Shown here: in pieces, positions 37,158 through 46,598 of the stretch
Numbering within the stretch: position 1 is the first letter of the stretch
Layout: the number at the start of each line of letters is the position of its first letter
NCBI RefSeq assembly: GCF_033063295.1
Contig: NZ_JAWJZH010000001.1
Location: 930,001-994,000, forward strand
From: Nitrosomonas sp. Is35
GTDB lineage: Bacteria > Pseudomonadota > Gammaproteobacteria > Burkholderiales > Nitrosomonadaceae
Reading direction: 5' to 3'
Length of the DNA: 64,000 nucleotides
Program-made: the position numbers and the translations under genes
Notes under the pieces: model-generated
Told to the model about the DNA's origin: nothing
The model's database searches: none
The model's input: only the letters and a program-made list of their open reading frames with translations

Positions 37158-38111
37158 ATGCCTAAAATTCTGGTAACCGGCGCGACCGGTCAAATCGGTG
37201 CGGAATTGACGCTGGCTTTGCGTGAGCGTTACGGCGCGGATAGTGTGATCGCTGCCGGTCATCGTCACGAACCATCTGGTCATCTGATGCACGGTCCTTA
37301 TGTCAGTCTCGACGTGCGCGATGCGGCAGCGCTTGATGCCGTGGTTGCCGGTCGGTGTATTACCATCATTTACCACCTCGCCGCACTGCTTTCCGCAGTG
37401 GCCGAAGAACAACCGCTGCAAGCCTGGGATATCAACATGAACGGTCTGCTCAATGTGTTGGAAAGCGCGCGCCAGCACCATTGCCGGGTATTTTTCCCCA
37501 GTTCCATTGCCGCATTCGGTCCCGGCACACCACCTTACAATACGCCGCAGGATACCGTGCAGCATCCTTCGACGATCTATGGCATCACCAAAGTGTCGGG
37601 TGAATTGCTATGCGATTACTATCATCGCCGCTACAGTGTCGACGCGCGCGGCTTACGCTATCCCGGACTGATTTCCAATCAAGTGCTGCCCGGCGGCGGC
37701 ACGACCGATTATGCCGTGGATATTTTTTACGCCGCGGTCAAACAGCGGCATTACGACTGTTTTCTGCGCGCCGATACCCAACTGGATATGATGTATATGC
37801 CCGATGCCATTGCAGCCGCAATGCAACTGATGCAAACCGATCCCGGCAAATTGACGCATCGCAACGGCTTTAACGTTACCGCGATGAGTTTTACTCCGGC
37901 GCAATTGGCGGCGGAAATACAAAAGCATCTGCCCGGATTTACCATCGGCTATACGGTCGATCCGCTGCGGCAAGCGATTGCCGATTCCTGGCCACGGCAT
38001 ATGGATGACAGTGCCGCGCGGGCTGAATGGGGTTGGCAGCCGGGTTTCGATTTACCTGGCATGGTGGCCGATATGCTGGCGCACATCAGCGCCAAATTTC
38101 GTAACGGTTAA
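37158..38111 (+). CDS. NAD-dependent epimerase/dehydratase, probable L-threonine 3-dehydrogenase
   Basis: A 317-residue extended short-chain dehydrogenase from ATG 37158. Nucleotide binding: ILVTGATGQIGAELTLAL; substrate site: FFPSSIAAFGPGTP and the YGITKVSGELLCDYY Tyr-Lys pair; then GLRYPGLISNQVLPGGGTTD, which is diagnostic for the SDR-type threonine dehydrogenase family rather than sugar epimerases. The next gene encodes a glycine C-acetyltransferase-like enzyme, so the pair should convert threonine to glycine and acetyl-CoA. Confidence 0.85.
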   Translation: MPKILVTGATGQIGAELTLALRERYGADSVIAAGHRHEPSGHLMHGPYVSLDVRDAAALDAVVAGRCITIIYHLAALLSAVAEEQPLQAWDINMNGLLNVLESARQHHCRVFFPSSIAAFGPGTPPYNTPQDTVQHPSTIYGITKVSGELLCDYYHRRYSVDARGLRYPGLISNQVLPGGGTTDYAVDIFYAAVKQRHYDCFLRADTQLDMMYMPDAIAAAMQLMQTDPGKLTHRNGFNVTAMSFTPAQLAAEIQKHLPGFTIGYTVDPLRQAIADSWPRHMDDSAARAEWGWQPGFDLPGMVADMLAHISAKFRNG

Positions 38112-38123
38112 TGGGAGATCTCT

Positions 38124-39347
38124 ATGTCGCTATCGAAAGTGGAACCGCTATTCCTGGCCAAGTTGAACCAATTGCAACAGCAAGGCGTCCGCAAGGGCGA
38201 CGAGAAAATCATTACCGGCATGCTCGCGCCGGAAAACGGATTGGGGCCGCGCTATCAGCTGCACGGTTATGGCAAGCGCGCATTTTTGCGCATGAATTCG
38301 AATTCCTATTTGGGATTGGCGCGGCATCCCGCCGTGATCGCAGCGGAAACGCTGGCAGTGGAACAGTATGGCGCCGGTCCCGGCGCGGTGCGTTTTATCA
38401 GCGGCACGTATGCGCCGCATGTCGAGCTGGAGCGCAGGCTGGCGGCATTTCATGGCCGTGAAGCGGCGCTGCTGTTCAGCGCGGCCTATGCCACGATGGT
38501 TGGCGTGCTGCCGCAATTGATTTCCGAACAGACATTGGTTGTCAGCGATGCGCTGAACCACAATTGCATCATTAACGCGATCCGTCTCGCGCATCCGGCT
38601 GGAAAAGCGATTTATGCGCACGGTGATATGCACGATCTGGAAAAAATCCTGAGCACCAACCGTGACCGCTATCAACGGGTTTGTGTGGTCACTGACGGTG
38701 TTTTCAGCATGCGCGGCGATCATGCGCCGCTGGATGAACTCGATGCCTGCTGTGCCAGGCACCAAAGCGATTATCCCGAAGGAATTGTCACCCTAGTGGA
38801 TGACTCGCATGGCGTCGGCGCTTTCGGCAGCACCGGGCGCGGTACTGAAGAAATTACGGGAGGGCGGGCGGATGTATTGGTCGCCACGCTCGGCAAGGCG
38901 TTCGGTGTCAACGGCGGTTACGTTGCTGCCAGCGCCACGGCCATCGCTTACTTGCGGGAAACCGCGCCGTTATATATCTATTCCAATCCGATTACGCCCG
39001 CCGAAGCGGCCGCTGCATTGGCAGCGCTGGATGTTCTGGAAAGTGCGGAAGGCTTGCGCCTGCTGGATCGATTGCGCAGCTTCAGCACTAGACTCCGATC
39101 CGGATTGCAACAGCTGGGTTTTGAAACTTTGCCCGGAGAGCACCCCATCGTGCCGGTATTTATCCGCGACACCGCCAAAACCGCCGCATTGGTGGCGCAT
39201 TTATTAGACCACAATATTCTCGCCACCGGTTTGAATTATCCGGTCGTGCCGCAAGGCGATCAGGAAATCCGCTTGCAGGTTTCCGCTGAGCATACGGAGA
39301 AAGATTTGGATTATTTACTCAATGCGTTGGCGGATTTTCGTCAGTAG
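38124..39347 (+). CDS. 2-amino-3-ketobutyrate CoA ligase-like alpha-oxoamine synthase
   Basis: A 407-residue PLP enzyme of the KBL/BioF/SPT group. Features: MNSNSYLGLARHPAVI, GAGPGAVRFISGTYAPHVEL, SDALNHNCIINAIRLA with the PLP-stacking His, DGVFSMRGDHAPLDEL, VDDSHGVGAFGSTGRGTEE, and VATLGKAFGVNGGYVA with the Schiff-base Lys. It lies 12 bases after the dehydrogenase, matching the tdh-kbl pairing of threonine catabolism. BioF is a possible alternative, but no biotin genes are near. Confidence 0.87.
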   Translation: MSLSKVEPLFLAKLNQLQQQGVRKGDEKIITGMLAPENGLGPRYQLHGYGKRAFLRMNSNSYLGLARHPAVIAAETLAVEQYGAGPGAVRFISGTYAPHVELERRLAAFHGREAALLFSAAYATMVGVLPQLISEQTLVVSDALNHNCIINAIRLAHPAGKAIYAHGDMHDLEKILSTNRDRYQRVCVVTDGVFSMRGDHAPLDELDACCARHQSDYPEGIVTLVDDSHGVGAFGSTGRGTEEITGGRADVLVATLGKAFGVNGGYVAASATAIAYLRETAPLYIYSNPITPAEAAAALAALDVLESAEGLRLLDRLRSFSTRLRSGLQQLGFETLPGEHPIVPVFIRDTAKTAALVAHLLDHNILATGLNYPVVPQGDQEIRLQVSAEHTEKDLDYLLNALADFRQ

Positions 39348-39450
39348 TGGCGGATTCTCCCGTTTTAGGCTATTTTTGCGCGTGAACGGAAAAAAGAATA
39401 AACGCTACAATGCGATTGAAAAATAAAGAAACGGCAGAACTCGAGCTGAA

Positions 39451-39711
39451 TTATTTCGCGGCATCCCCGCTTTGATGCTTGATCTCTTTAGCGATTTCTT
39501 CCATTTTTCCCTGAGCTTCTTCAGAAGCGTCCTTCACCGCACTCGTGATATCTTCGATTGCATCACGCGCTTTTTCGTTAGGACGCCGGTCTAGCGCGTC
39601 GTTGACTTTATCGACTACCTTCTCTGTGGTTTCCGTTGGTTTTTGTCCGCAAGCGGATAAAGTTGATAGCGCTATCGCAATCGCAATCATAAAAAGGTAG
39701 CGTAATGTCAT
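39451..39711 (-). CDS. Small lipoprotein of unknown function
   Basis: An 86-residue protein with an N-terminal hydrophobic stretch and lipobox LSAC (Cys 21), so it should be a lipoprotein. The mature part is a charged helix (EKVVDKVNDALDRRPNEKAR, then ITSAVKDASEEAQGKMEEIA) of amphipathic coiled-coil type. I recognise no named family. It lies downstream of an OmpA-like lipoprotein gene in the same direction. Confidence 0.7.
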   Translation of the reverse strand: MTLRYLFMIAIAIALSTLSACGQKPTETTEKVVDKVNDALDRRPNEKARDAIEDITSAVKDASEEAQGKMEEIAKEIKHQSGDAAK

Positions 39712-39745
39712 GTTTTTCCCCCGTATTGATTAGGACTGAGATTCT

Positions 39746-39782
39746 AACTCACCGGGCTGGTTTTTATTCAGCCAAGTGAGTT
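39746..39782. terminator. Compound stem-loop between two lipoprotein genes
   Basis: AACTCAC (39746-39752) pairs with GTGAGTT (39776-39782), and inside it GGCTG (39755-39759) pairs with CAGCC (39769-39773). A T run follows on the plus strand, but the flanking genes run on the minus strand, where no T run follows. It may terminate antisense transcripts or shape the mRNA between the two genes. Confidence 0.45.
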
Positions 39783-39789
39783 TTTCACG

Positions 39790-40482
39790 TTATTTTACGC
39801 TGGGACAATCCATGTAAACGGGGTGCGATGTGATCACAATCGCCACGCGGCTTTCCTGATCGGGTGTGTTGTCGGCGCCGGGAACTTCACCAATTGCTTT
39901 GGCAATTAATTGGCTGGGCCGTGCACCGCTTGCTACCAATCGTTGTATCACCGCCTGGGCTCTTCTTTCCGATAAATCCTGATTGTAGGCCGGTTTGCCG
40001 ACAGTATCGGTTGATGCCGTGACGGTTGCGGTTGCATCGGGATGAGCTTCCAGCCAGTTGCCCACTTTGCCGATGGTTTCGTCTTTGGTTTTAAAGGGCA
40101 CGGCGCTGCCTGTTTTGAAGTAAGCCACGGTATCGTGAATCGATTCTTTTTTATGATGGTTATGGCCATGTACTTCCGTCAGCCACAGACACATTTCCTT
40201 CTCCGCTTCCAAACGATGGCGTGCAGCTGATTTGGCGGCATCCAATGCCTTTTGCTTCTCGTTGATATTCCAATAGTGATTTTTTTCAAGATGACCCAGA
40301 ATCTCATTGGCGGTTTCCAGATCTTCTTCTGATTGCTCTTGATGCCACATGGCTTGCCCGTAGTGACCGGTTCTGGCGGCTTTGATCTCGGCCTTCAAAT
40401 CTTCCGTATCGGTTTTTGGCGTGGCACAGGCGGTCAGGAACAGTATCAAAATTGCGGGCGGTAAGTAATGAAATTTTTTCAT
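39790..40482 (-). CDS. OmpA-family lipoprotein
   Basis: A 230-residue protein: signal peptide with lipobox LTACATPK, a helical middle part (about 35-120), then an OmpA-like peptidoglycan-binding domain (about 123-225) with VAYFKTGSAVPFKTKDETIG and TVTASTDTVGKPAYNQDLSERRAQAV split by normal loops (the TGxTDxxG element is replaced by TASTDTVG). It should tether the outer membrane or periplasm to peptidoglycan. It sits between a TIGR04073-type gene and a small lipoprotein gene on the same strand. Confidence 0.88.
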   Translation of the reverse strand: MKKFHYLPPAILILFLTACATPKTDTEDLKAEIKAARTGHYGQAMWHQEQSEEDLETANEILGHLEKNHYWNINEKQKALDAAKSAARHRLEAEKEMCLWLTEVHGHNHHKKESIHDTVAYFKTGSAVPFKTKDETIGKVGNWLEAHPDATATVTASTDTVGKPAYNQDLSERRAQAVIQRLVASGARPSQLIAKAIGEVPGADNTPDQESRVAIVITSHPVYMDCPSVK

Positions 40483-40518
40483 GATGATATCCTTATGATC
40501 GAATGGGGCGCAGCAGGC

Positions 40519-40911
40519 TTATTCGCCATTATCCAATGGGCCGTAACTGGTCCAGTAGCCGGGATAATGCAAACCAAAATAACGGCTGTCTTCACTGAAA
40601 CGATTCCAAACATAAGCCGGTGAGGCAAATTCACTGGATGGAACCGGTGAAGTGATGACTTCCACGCCACCCACCAGCGTCCGGCTCACGCCATGCACAA
40701 TGCCGCGGATAACACCCCATGTCAGACCTAGAAAAATATTTTGATCGCTGGTGATATTGATGACATTTTTGGGAATTTCGATAAAGCCGAAGGCAATGTT
40801 TGCAATACCTTGGCTGAATTTGTCGATGAAATAGCTTTCTGCTTTGACTGTCGATGTCATCATCAGCGCACAGGTTAGCATGCAGGCAGCCAGAATTTTA
40901 TTTTTGCTCAT
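40519..40911 (-). CDS. Exosortase-system-associated exported protein, TIGR04073 type
   Basis: A 130-residue exported protein with a signal peptide (residues 1-24, ending VKA). FIDKFSQGIANIAFGFIEIP followed by KNVINITSDQN, and a glycine-rich hydrophobic stretch (LTWGVIRGIVHGVSRTLVGG), match the small family TIGR04073, usually found in species with PEP-CTERM/exosortase systems. Function unknown. Three further exosortase-A accessory genes lie 8-11 kb downstream on the other strand. Confidence 0.8.
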   Translation of the reverse strand: MSKNKILAACMLTCALMMTSTVKAESYFIDKFSQGIANIAFGFIEIPKNVINITSDQNIFLGLTWGVIRGIVHGVSRTLVGGVEVITSPVPSSEFASPAYVWNRFSEDSRYFGLHYPGYWTSYGPLDNGE

Positions 40912-41399
40912 GAGTAGCTCCTTATTTTTAGAATTGAAACTACGCGAGACCCTACACAGATACCCAAAAGTGCAGACCCCACATCGATCTTTACTTTGAT
41001 GACTGATTTATCTGGGAATTTTCTTGCGGCCCCAGATTTTTTTCATCATAAGGCCGCTGGTTGGATAAATAAATAAGCTTTTGCTTATTTCTATCTAAGC
41101 GATTTGCTTATAAAAATGCAGAGATGATTGAAAATCAGCGCAAAAATCAGGAGAAGGCGCGTGATTCTGAGTACCGCGGGCTGATGACGACTTCAGAGGG
41201 AAAGTCCGTCCGCTATACCCCCTGTGGCGGACGATGAAGCAGAAACAGGGGCGATTGGGTGGCAAAATGCTGTTAAAAAATGAATTGCCGGGAATTTTTG
41301 TTCAAAAAACTGGCAGAATTACAGGGAAATCTTAAAGCCGCTCATTGATCAGCACTTCCCTAAGAAAAGTTTATTCCGGAAATATGCCTGGATAGTCAT
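40912..41399. other. Intergenic region with stem-loops and a possible structured RNA
   Basis: No gene is visible in these 488 bases. A perfect 8-bp stem AAATAAGC/GCTTATTT with a TTTT loop lies at 41071-41090, in an A/T-rich stretch with several copies of a GCTTATTT- or GCTTATAA-like word. The block from about 41160 to 41265 is GC-richer and can fold into a pseudoknot-like shape (separate entry). This is the left flank of the restriction-modification island. Confidence 0.5.
41191..41251 (+). ncRNA. Unidentified pseudoknot-like folded element
   Basis: Three pairings fit together: CTTCA 41191-41195 with TGAAG 41235-41239; GTCCGC 41208-41213 with GCGGAC 41227-41232; and CCCCTGT 41219-41225, inside that loop, with ACAGGGG 41245-41251. 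The last crosses the others, giving an H-type pseudoknot. The stretch also contains GAGGGAAAGTCCG, which resembles RNase P conserved region I, but nothing else of RNase P is present. Strand and function are unknown; it may be a remnant end of a mobile element. Confidence 0.35.
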
Positions 41400-41711
41400 T
41401 TAATGGAATCCGGATTCATCAATGATTGCCGTAGAACCCTTTTCACAACTCATCACAAAAATTTCATGAAACACGGTATCCATTGCATTACATTGATTGT
41501 CCGGTAACAGCAGCCATGCCTTAAGCAAAGCTGCCGGATTGCCTTCCTTCATGGCGGTGAAATCCAAATCCTTGAACAGATTTTGTTCATGAAAGTATCG
41601 GGTGAGTAAAGCATTGGGCATTTGCCGGAAGAAATCTTTGGTAGAGTAGTGGCGGCCATGTTTTCGCTCTTCGGGTAAGGTAAAATCAAGCATTAGAATT
41701 ATGCCGGACAT
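41400..41711 (-). CDS. Hypothetical protein, possibly a truncated N-terminal fragment
   Basis: A 103-residue frame starting MSGIILMLDFTLPEERKHG with FFRQMPNALLTRYFHEQNLF and LLKAWLLLPDNQCNAMD in the middle, ending EKGSTAIIDESGFH just before a stop. I have the impression of a longer hypothetical protein family that starts this way and continues past this point, so the gene may be cut by a deletion; this is memory-based and unproven. It lies at the edge of the restriction-modification island, divergent to mod. Confidence 0.5.
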   Translation of the reverse strand: MSGIILMLDFTLPEERKHGRHYSTKDFFRQMPNALLTRYFHEQNLFKDLDFTAMKEGNPAALLKAWLLLPDNQCNAMDTVFHEIFVMSCEKGSTAIIDESGFH

Positions 41712-41825
41712 TACAGCATAATTGCCGCTTGTGGATTACTTATGGAATAGCATCCAAAAGTCAGCCAGAATCCAAACTATTGATGAAGATGTTGGCATTC
41801 ATTACCGATAAATTTAGGGCGCAAC

Positions 41826-43814
41826 GTGACCGACCAGAACAATAGCAGCATCGCCAATTCACTTGACCCAGCCGCCGACCGCCGCCAGCAATTGGTTGCA
41901 TTGATTCCCGAAGCGTTTTCTGAGGGGCAGCTTGATGTTGCTGCGCTCAAGCGAGCGTTGGGCGCTGAAGCTATCATCGAAGGGGGCGAACGCTATGCGC
42001 TTGCTTGGGCTGGCAAAAGCAATGCCTACAAGGTACTGCAAACCCCCTCTACCGCTACACTGCGCCCGCAACGTGAATTGTCGGTCAACTTCGATGAAGC
42101 GCAGCACGTCTTTATCGAGGGAGAAAATCTGGAAGTGCTCAAGGTGTTGCAGAAATCCTACTTTGGCAAGGTCAAGTTGATCTATATCGACCCACCGTAT
42201 AACACCGGCTCAGACAGTTTCATCTACCCAGACCGTTTTCAGGAAAGCAAGGAAGACTATCTGCGCCGCATTAACGATCTGGCCGATGACGGCACACTGA
42301 TGCGCGAAGGCTTCTTTCGCAAGAACAGCAAGGAGAGCGGTCGCTACCACAGCAACTGGTTGTCGATGATGCTGCCGCGCCTGTACATCGCACGGAATCT
42401 GTTGCGCGAGGATGGGGTGATTTTCGTGTCGTGTGACGACAACGAGGTGCATAACCTACGGCTGCTCATGAACGAGATCTTCGGCGAGGAAAACTTCGTT
42501 GCTCAGCTCGTGGTCATCAATAATCTGAAAGGCCGTAATGACAAGAAGAATGTTGCGACTTGCCACGAATATCTACTTGTCTTTTCGCGCAACGAGTTCG
42601 AGTCGCACGGTCTGCCATTGACCGAGGATCAACTGAAAAATTTCAAGTATATAGATTCACGCGGAAAGAAGTATGCGCTCCGTGACCTTCGTAAACGTGG
42701 CTCCCAGGATCAGCGTAAGGACAGGCCCAAGATGTTCTTTCCAATTTTCTACAACGAAAGCACGAAGAAGCTTTCCTTGACCAAACAGTCTGAAAACGAT
42801 GTGGCAATTCTGCCGAAGAGGGGCGATGGCAGTGAAGGCCGCTGGCGCTGGGGGAAAGACTCGGTTTCAAAGAACCTTGCGATCCTTGAGGCAAGGTATT
42901 CAGATTCTAAAGGTCGATGGGACGTTGACTATCGTGTGTACCTCGAACCGAATGCCACAGAAACAGAGGTCGATGAAGAAGATGATGACGATGACGAACT
43001 CTTTGAGCGCACATCGAAGTCTAAGTCGTTCTGGATTGGCGGCGAAATTTCCACTGACGTTGGAAAGCGCGAGTTCAAAGAGTTGTTCGAGGAGGGATTC
43101 TTTGATTACCCGAAGTCGCCATTTCTAATGCGGCGGATCGTTCAAATGGCGACTCGGGGAGATGATCTGATCATGGATTTCTTTGCGGGGACGGGAACTA
43201 TGGGACAGGCGGTCTTGGACATCAATCAGACCGAACGAACTGCTCGTCGCTTTGTTTGTGTCCAGTTACCGGAATTGATTGAGTCAGAGAGTGACGCAGG
43301 GAAAGCAGGTTTCTACAGTCTCGCTGAGGTTTGTAGGGAACGAATCAAGCGAAGCATCGGACGTGCTGAAGATGCTGTCGATCTCGCAACGCCCGCAACA
43401 GCCAACCTTGGTTTTAAATCCTTTCTGCTCGCACCCTCCAACTTCAAGCAATGGCGCGGTGATAACATCGACTCACCCGAGCAACTGGCCGAGCAGATGC
43501 AGATGTTTGCCAAGTCCGAGAAAGATGGCGCAGCAGTGGAGCACATACTTTACGAACTGTTATTGAAATTCGGCCAAGAGCTGACCACGCCAGTTGAAAC
43601 GCTGGATGTGGCTGGCGGCAAGGTATTCGCCATCGATCAACGCAAAATGCTGTTCATTCTAGATACTTTCACCGAAGCGATGATTCAGCCGATGATGGAG
43701 ATAAAGCCGCGCGAGATTATTGTCATTGATGGCGTGTTCCTTGATTTAGACCCGCTCAAGTCTAACCTCGATTTGCAGTGCCGCGATGCTGGAATCAAGT
43801 TCACCTGCCTGTGA
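41826..43814 (+). CDS. mod: Type III restriction-modification methyltransferase (Mod)
   Basis: A 662-residue beta-class N6-adenine methyltransferase, starting at GTG 41826. Motif IV is IYIDPPYNTGSDSFIYPD near residue 120; motif I is MDFFAGTGTMGQAVLDI near residue 450; so the order (IV before I) is of the beta class. The part between (about 230-420) is the target-recognition region and includes an acidic run (EVDEEDDDDDELFE) near residue 380. Its stop is 10 bases before the Res start. No simple-sequence tract that could support phase variation was seen. Confidence 0.95.
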   Translation: MTDQNNSSIANSLDPAADRRQQLVALIPEAFSEGQLDVAALKRALGAEAIIEGGERYALAWAGKSNAYKVLQTPSTATLRPQRELSVNFDEAQHVFIEGENLEVLKVLQKSYFGKVKLIYIDPPYNTGSDSFIYPDRFQESKEDYLRRINDLADDGTLMREGFFRKNSKESGRYHSNWLSMMLPRLYIARNLLREDGVIFVSCDDNEVHNLRLLMNEIFGEENFVAQLVVINNLKGRNDKKNVATCHEYLLVFSRNEFESHGLPLTEDQLKNFKYIDSRGKKYALRDLRKRGSQDQRKDRPKMFFPIFYNESTKKLSLTKQSENDVAILPKRGDGSEGRWRWGKDSVSKNLAILEARYSDSKGRWDVDYRVYLEPNATETEVDEEDDDDDELFERTSKSKSFWIGGEISTDVGKREFKELFEEGFFDYPKSPFLMRRIVQMATRGDDLIMDFFAGTGTMGQAVLDINQTERTARRFVCVQLPELIESESDAGKAGFYSLAEVCRERIKRSIGRAEDAVDLATPATANLGFKSFLLAPSNFKQWRGDNIDSPEQLAEQMQMFAKSEKDGAAVEHILYELLLKFGQELTTPVETLDVAGGKVFAIDQRKMLFILDTFTEAMIQPMMEIKPREIIVIDGVFLDLDPLKSNLDLQCRDAGIKFTCL

Positions 43815-43824
43815 TGCCGCGCAA

Positions 43825-46569
43825 ATGAAACTGCAATTCGACGCAAACCAGGATTTTCAGCTTGAGGCCATCCATGCGGTAGTTGCTTTATTTGAAGGGC
43901 AACCCGATGCTTCGCAAATTTCGGTCGGTTGGAATGATGAACTTTCCAGCCTGAAACTCACGGAAACCGGCGTGGCAAACCAGCGCGTAATTACCGACGA
44001 GCAATGGCTTGCCAATTTGAATGCGGTGCAGGAGGTTCACGGAATAGAGCTCTCGGCTGCGTTGGAAATGATGAAGCTGGAAGATGACATAGATGTTGGT
44101 GCATTTCCAAACTTCACCGTGGAGATGGAGACCGGCACCGGCAAGACTTACGTCTATCTGCGCACGGTGTACGAGCTTTCCAAAACCTATGGCTTCAAGA
44201 AGTTTGTGATTGTGGTGCCGTCGATTGCTATTCGCGAGGGCGTGCTCAAGAGCTTGCAGATTACCAAGGAGCATTTTCAGACGCACTATAATTATGAGCG
44301 CGTTGAGTTTACAGTTTACGACTCGACCAAGGTAAATCAACTACGCAATTTTGCTCTGTCGAACGCAATCCAGATTCTGGTGATTAACATTGATGCTTTT
44401 GCCAAAGACTCGACCGAAGCGGACAGCGCGGCCAAAAAGAAGAACAAGGGTAACGTCATCAATCAGGTGCGGGAGACTGGGATTGCGCCGATTGAGTTCA
44501 TCCGCGCGGCGCATCCTATTGTGATCCTTGATGAGCCGCAGAATCTGGAGACGGATAACCGCAAACAGGCTATCGCGCGCCTTGCCCCTATGTGTACCTT
44601 GCGCTACTCGGCCACCCACCGCAATACCTATAACCTGATCTATTCGCTCGACCCGGTACGTGCTTACGAGAAAGGGCTCGTGAAACAGATAGGGGTTGAT
44701 TCGGTGATTGAGTTGAAAGATGCGAATCAGGCTTTCGTTGAGGTTGAGGGTTTCAAAACAGGGGCTCGTAGTGTGTCAGCCAAGCTGTCGATTTGGGTGA
44801 ACCAAACGCAAGGCCCCGCAAAAAAAAGCATTACTGTGAAGAATGGCGACGATCTTTATAAGTTATCAAATCAGCGCGAGATTTACCGCGAAAGTTTTAT
44901 CGTCAACGAAATTGACGCGGGGGAAGGTTTTATAACTTTTGCCAACGATGTGAGAGTTCGCGCAGGAAGTCCACATGGGGCGTTGACTGACACGATTTTG
45001 CGTTTGCAGGTTGAGGCTACGATACGCCGACACTTTGAAAAGGCGCTGAAATTGCATCCATTGGGCATTAAGGTGCTATCCGTATTTTTTATTGACCGTG
45101 TGGCGAATTACCGTGTCTATAACGAGGATGGTACTGTCAGCAAGGGTAAATTTGCCGATTGGTTTGAAGAAATTTACGAACAGTATCGAGCAAAGCCTGA
45201 CTTTGCCGGGCTACGGATGCATGAAGGGACGAAAGTTCATAATGGTTATTTTTCTCAGGACAAACGGGCGGTTTCGCCTTTTGAGACGTTGACTGGCAAG
45301 ACCAACGCGGATGCCGAAGCCAGTACATTCGAGTTAATTATGCGCGACAAGGAACGGCTGTTGGATATTGCTGAGCCGTTGGCCTTCATTTTTAGCCATT
45401 CCGCATTACGCGAAGGATGGGATAACCCTAATGTGTTTCAGATATGCACGCTGGCAGAAAGCAAATCGGACATTAAAAAACGGCAGGAAATTGGGCGGGG
45501 GCTTCGTTTGTGCGTGAATAAAGACGGCGAACGGGTATTTGATCGGACGATTAACCGTCTGACAGTGATTGCAAACGAGAGCTATGAGGATTTTGCCAAC
45601 CAGTTGCAAACCGAGATGGTCGAAGCAGGGGTGAAGTTCAAGCGCGAGATGGTTAAAAACGAGCGTGATAAAATTACGGTGCGGCTCAAGAAGGGCTACG
45701 ATACAGACAACGAATTTTTGACGCTATGGGACAAAATTCGAGCGAGAACGCGCTATCGCGTAAATTACGATACAGGTGACTTGATTACCAAGGCAGCGAA
45801 GCGAATTAAAGAAAAGATGCCAACTATTGAGCGCCCGAAAGTTGCATTGACGCGTGCTGATATTATTATCAGCGCTGCTGGGGTAAATGGAAAACAGACT
45901 GGCTTTCGCACTCAGTCAATGGAAGAAAAATATGTGATGCCGGATTTTGTTGGGCAAGTGCAGACAAAGACAGGACTGGCAAAGTCCACCGTGGCGCGTA
46001 TTCTGCTTGATTCCGGACGGCTTGCGGATGCCGTCAAAAATCCTCAGGCATTCATTGATCATGTGGCGGAAGTGGTGAATTCCGTGAAGCGTGAGGTGCT
46101 GGTGAATGGTGTCGAATATTTCAAGGTCAATGGTCTAGCCTACGAAATGCGCCGTTTTGAGGGCGATGATCTAATGGATGTGTTTGCATCCAACGTGGTA
46201 GCGGTAGAAAAGCAAGAAAAAACCCTGTTCTCGCATATTGTCATTGATTCTAACTCTAGCCCGGAACGCAACTTTGTTCAGGCATGTGAGGACAATGATG
46301 ACGTGCTTTTCTACATTAAATTGCCGCGCTGGTTCAAGATCGAAACGCCTGTGGGATCGTATAACCCGGATTGGGCACTGGCTTATCGCAACGATAAGAT
46401 GCTATATTTTGTAGCTGAGACGAAAAAGACAGGTAGCGGTGACCATGTGCAGATTGATCTGCTGCGACCGATTGAAGAGCTACGCATCGAATGCGGCAAG
46501 CGACACTTCAAGAATTTCGAGGAAGTGCAGTTTAAGGTAGTCAGTTCGCTAACAGAGTTGTTGAGTTGA
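43825..46569 (+). CDS. res: Type III restriction endonuclease subunit (Res)
   Basis: A 914-residue helicase-nuclease from ATG 43825. Superfamily-2 motifs: Walker A METGTGKTYVYLRTVYELS near residue 95, DEPQ box HPIVILDEPQNLETDN, motif III LRYSATHRN, and motif VI KKRQEIGRGLRLCVN. The C-terminal nuclease centre is SYNPDWALAYRNDKMLYFVA followed by ETKKT (PD...ETK). With Mod it should cut DNA between two inversely oriented unmethylated sites. Both genes appear intact. An upstream ATG at 43786 inside mod is less likely. Confidence 0.95.
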   Translation: MKLQFDANQDFQLEAIHAVVALFEGQPDASQISVGWNDELSSLKLTETGVANQRVITDEQWLANLNAVQEVHGIELSAALEMMKLEDDIDVGAFPNFTVEMETGTGKTYVYLRTVYELSKTYGFKKFVIVVPSIAIREGVLKSLQITKEHFQTHYNYERVEFTVYDSTKVNQLRNFALSNAIQILVINIDAFAKDSTEADSAAKKKNKGNVINQVRETGIAPIEFIRAAHPIVILDEPQNLETDNRKQAIARLAPMCTLRYSATHRNTYNLIYSLDPVRAYEKGLVKQIGVDSVIELKDANQAFVEVEGFKTGARSVSAKLSIWVNQTQGPAKKSITVKNGDDLYKLSNQREIYRESFIVNEIDAGEGFITFANDVRVRAGSPHGALTDTILRLQVEATIRRHFEKALKLHPLGIKVLSVFFIDRVANYRVYNEDGTVSKGKFADWFEEIYEQYRAKPDFAGLRMHEGTKVHNGYFSQDKRAVSPFETLTGKTNADAEASTFELIMRDKERLLDIAEPLAFIFSHSALREGWDNPNVFQICTLAESKSDIKKRQEIGRGLRLCVNKDGERVFDRTINRLTVIANESYEDFANQLQTEMVEAGVKFKREMVKNERDKITVRLKKGYDTDNEFLTLWDKIRARTRYRVNYDTGDLITKAAKRIKEKMPTIERPKVALTRADIIISAAGVNGKQTGFRTQSMEEKYVMPDFVGQVQTKTGLAKSTVARILLDSGRLADAVKNPQAFIDHVAEVVNSVKREVLVNGVEYFKVNGLAYEMRRFEGDDLMDVFASNVVAVEKQEKTLFSHIVIDSNSSPERNFVQACEDNDDVLFYIKLPRWFKIETPVGSYNPDWALAYRNDKMLYFVAETKKTGSGDHVQIDLLRPIEELRIECGKRHFKNFEEVQFKVVSSLTELLS

Positions 46570-46598
46570 AGGGCGTATGTGGCTTGTTTGCAGTGCGC

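Noticed and set aside
36180-37565. A 461-codon antisense frame over aroG
   Set aside because: It is a shadow of the clearly conserved aroG and dehydrogenase genes; similar long antisense frames at 8981-9967 and 26825-27757 were dismissed for the same reason.
41195-41215. Resemblance to RNase P RNA conserved region I (GAGGGAAAGTCCG)
   Set aside because: The rest of RNase P RNA, including the second conserved region and total length near 350 bases, is absent.
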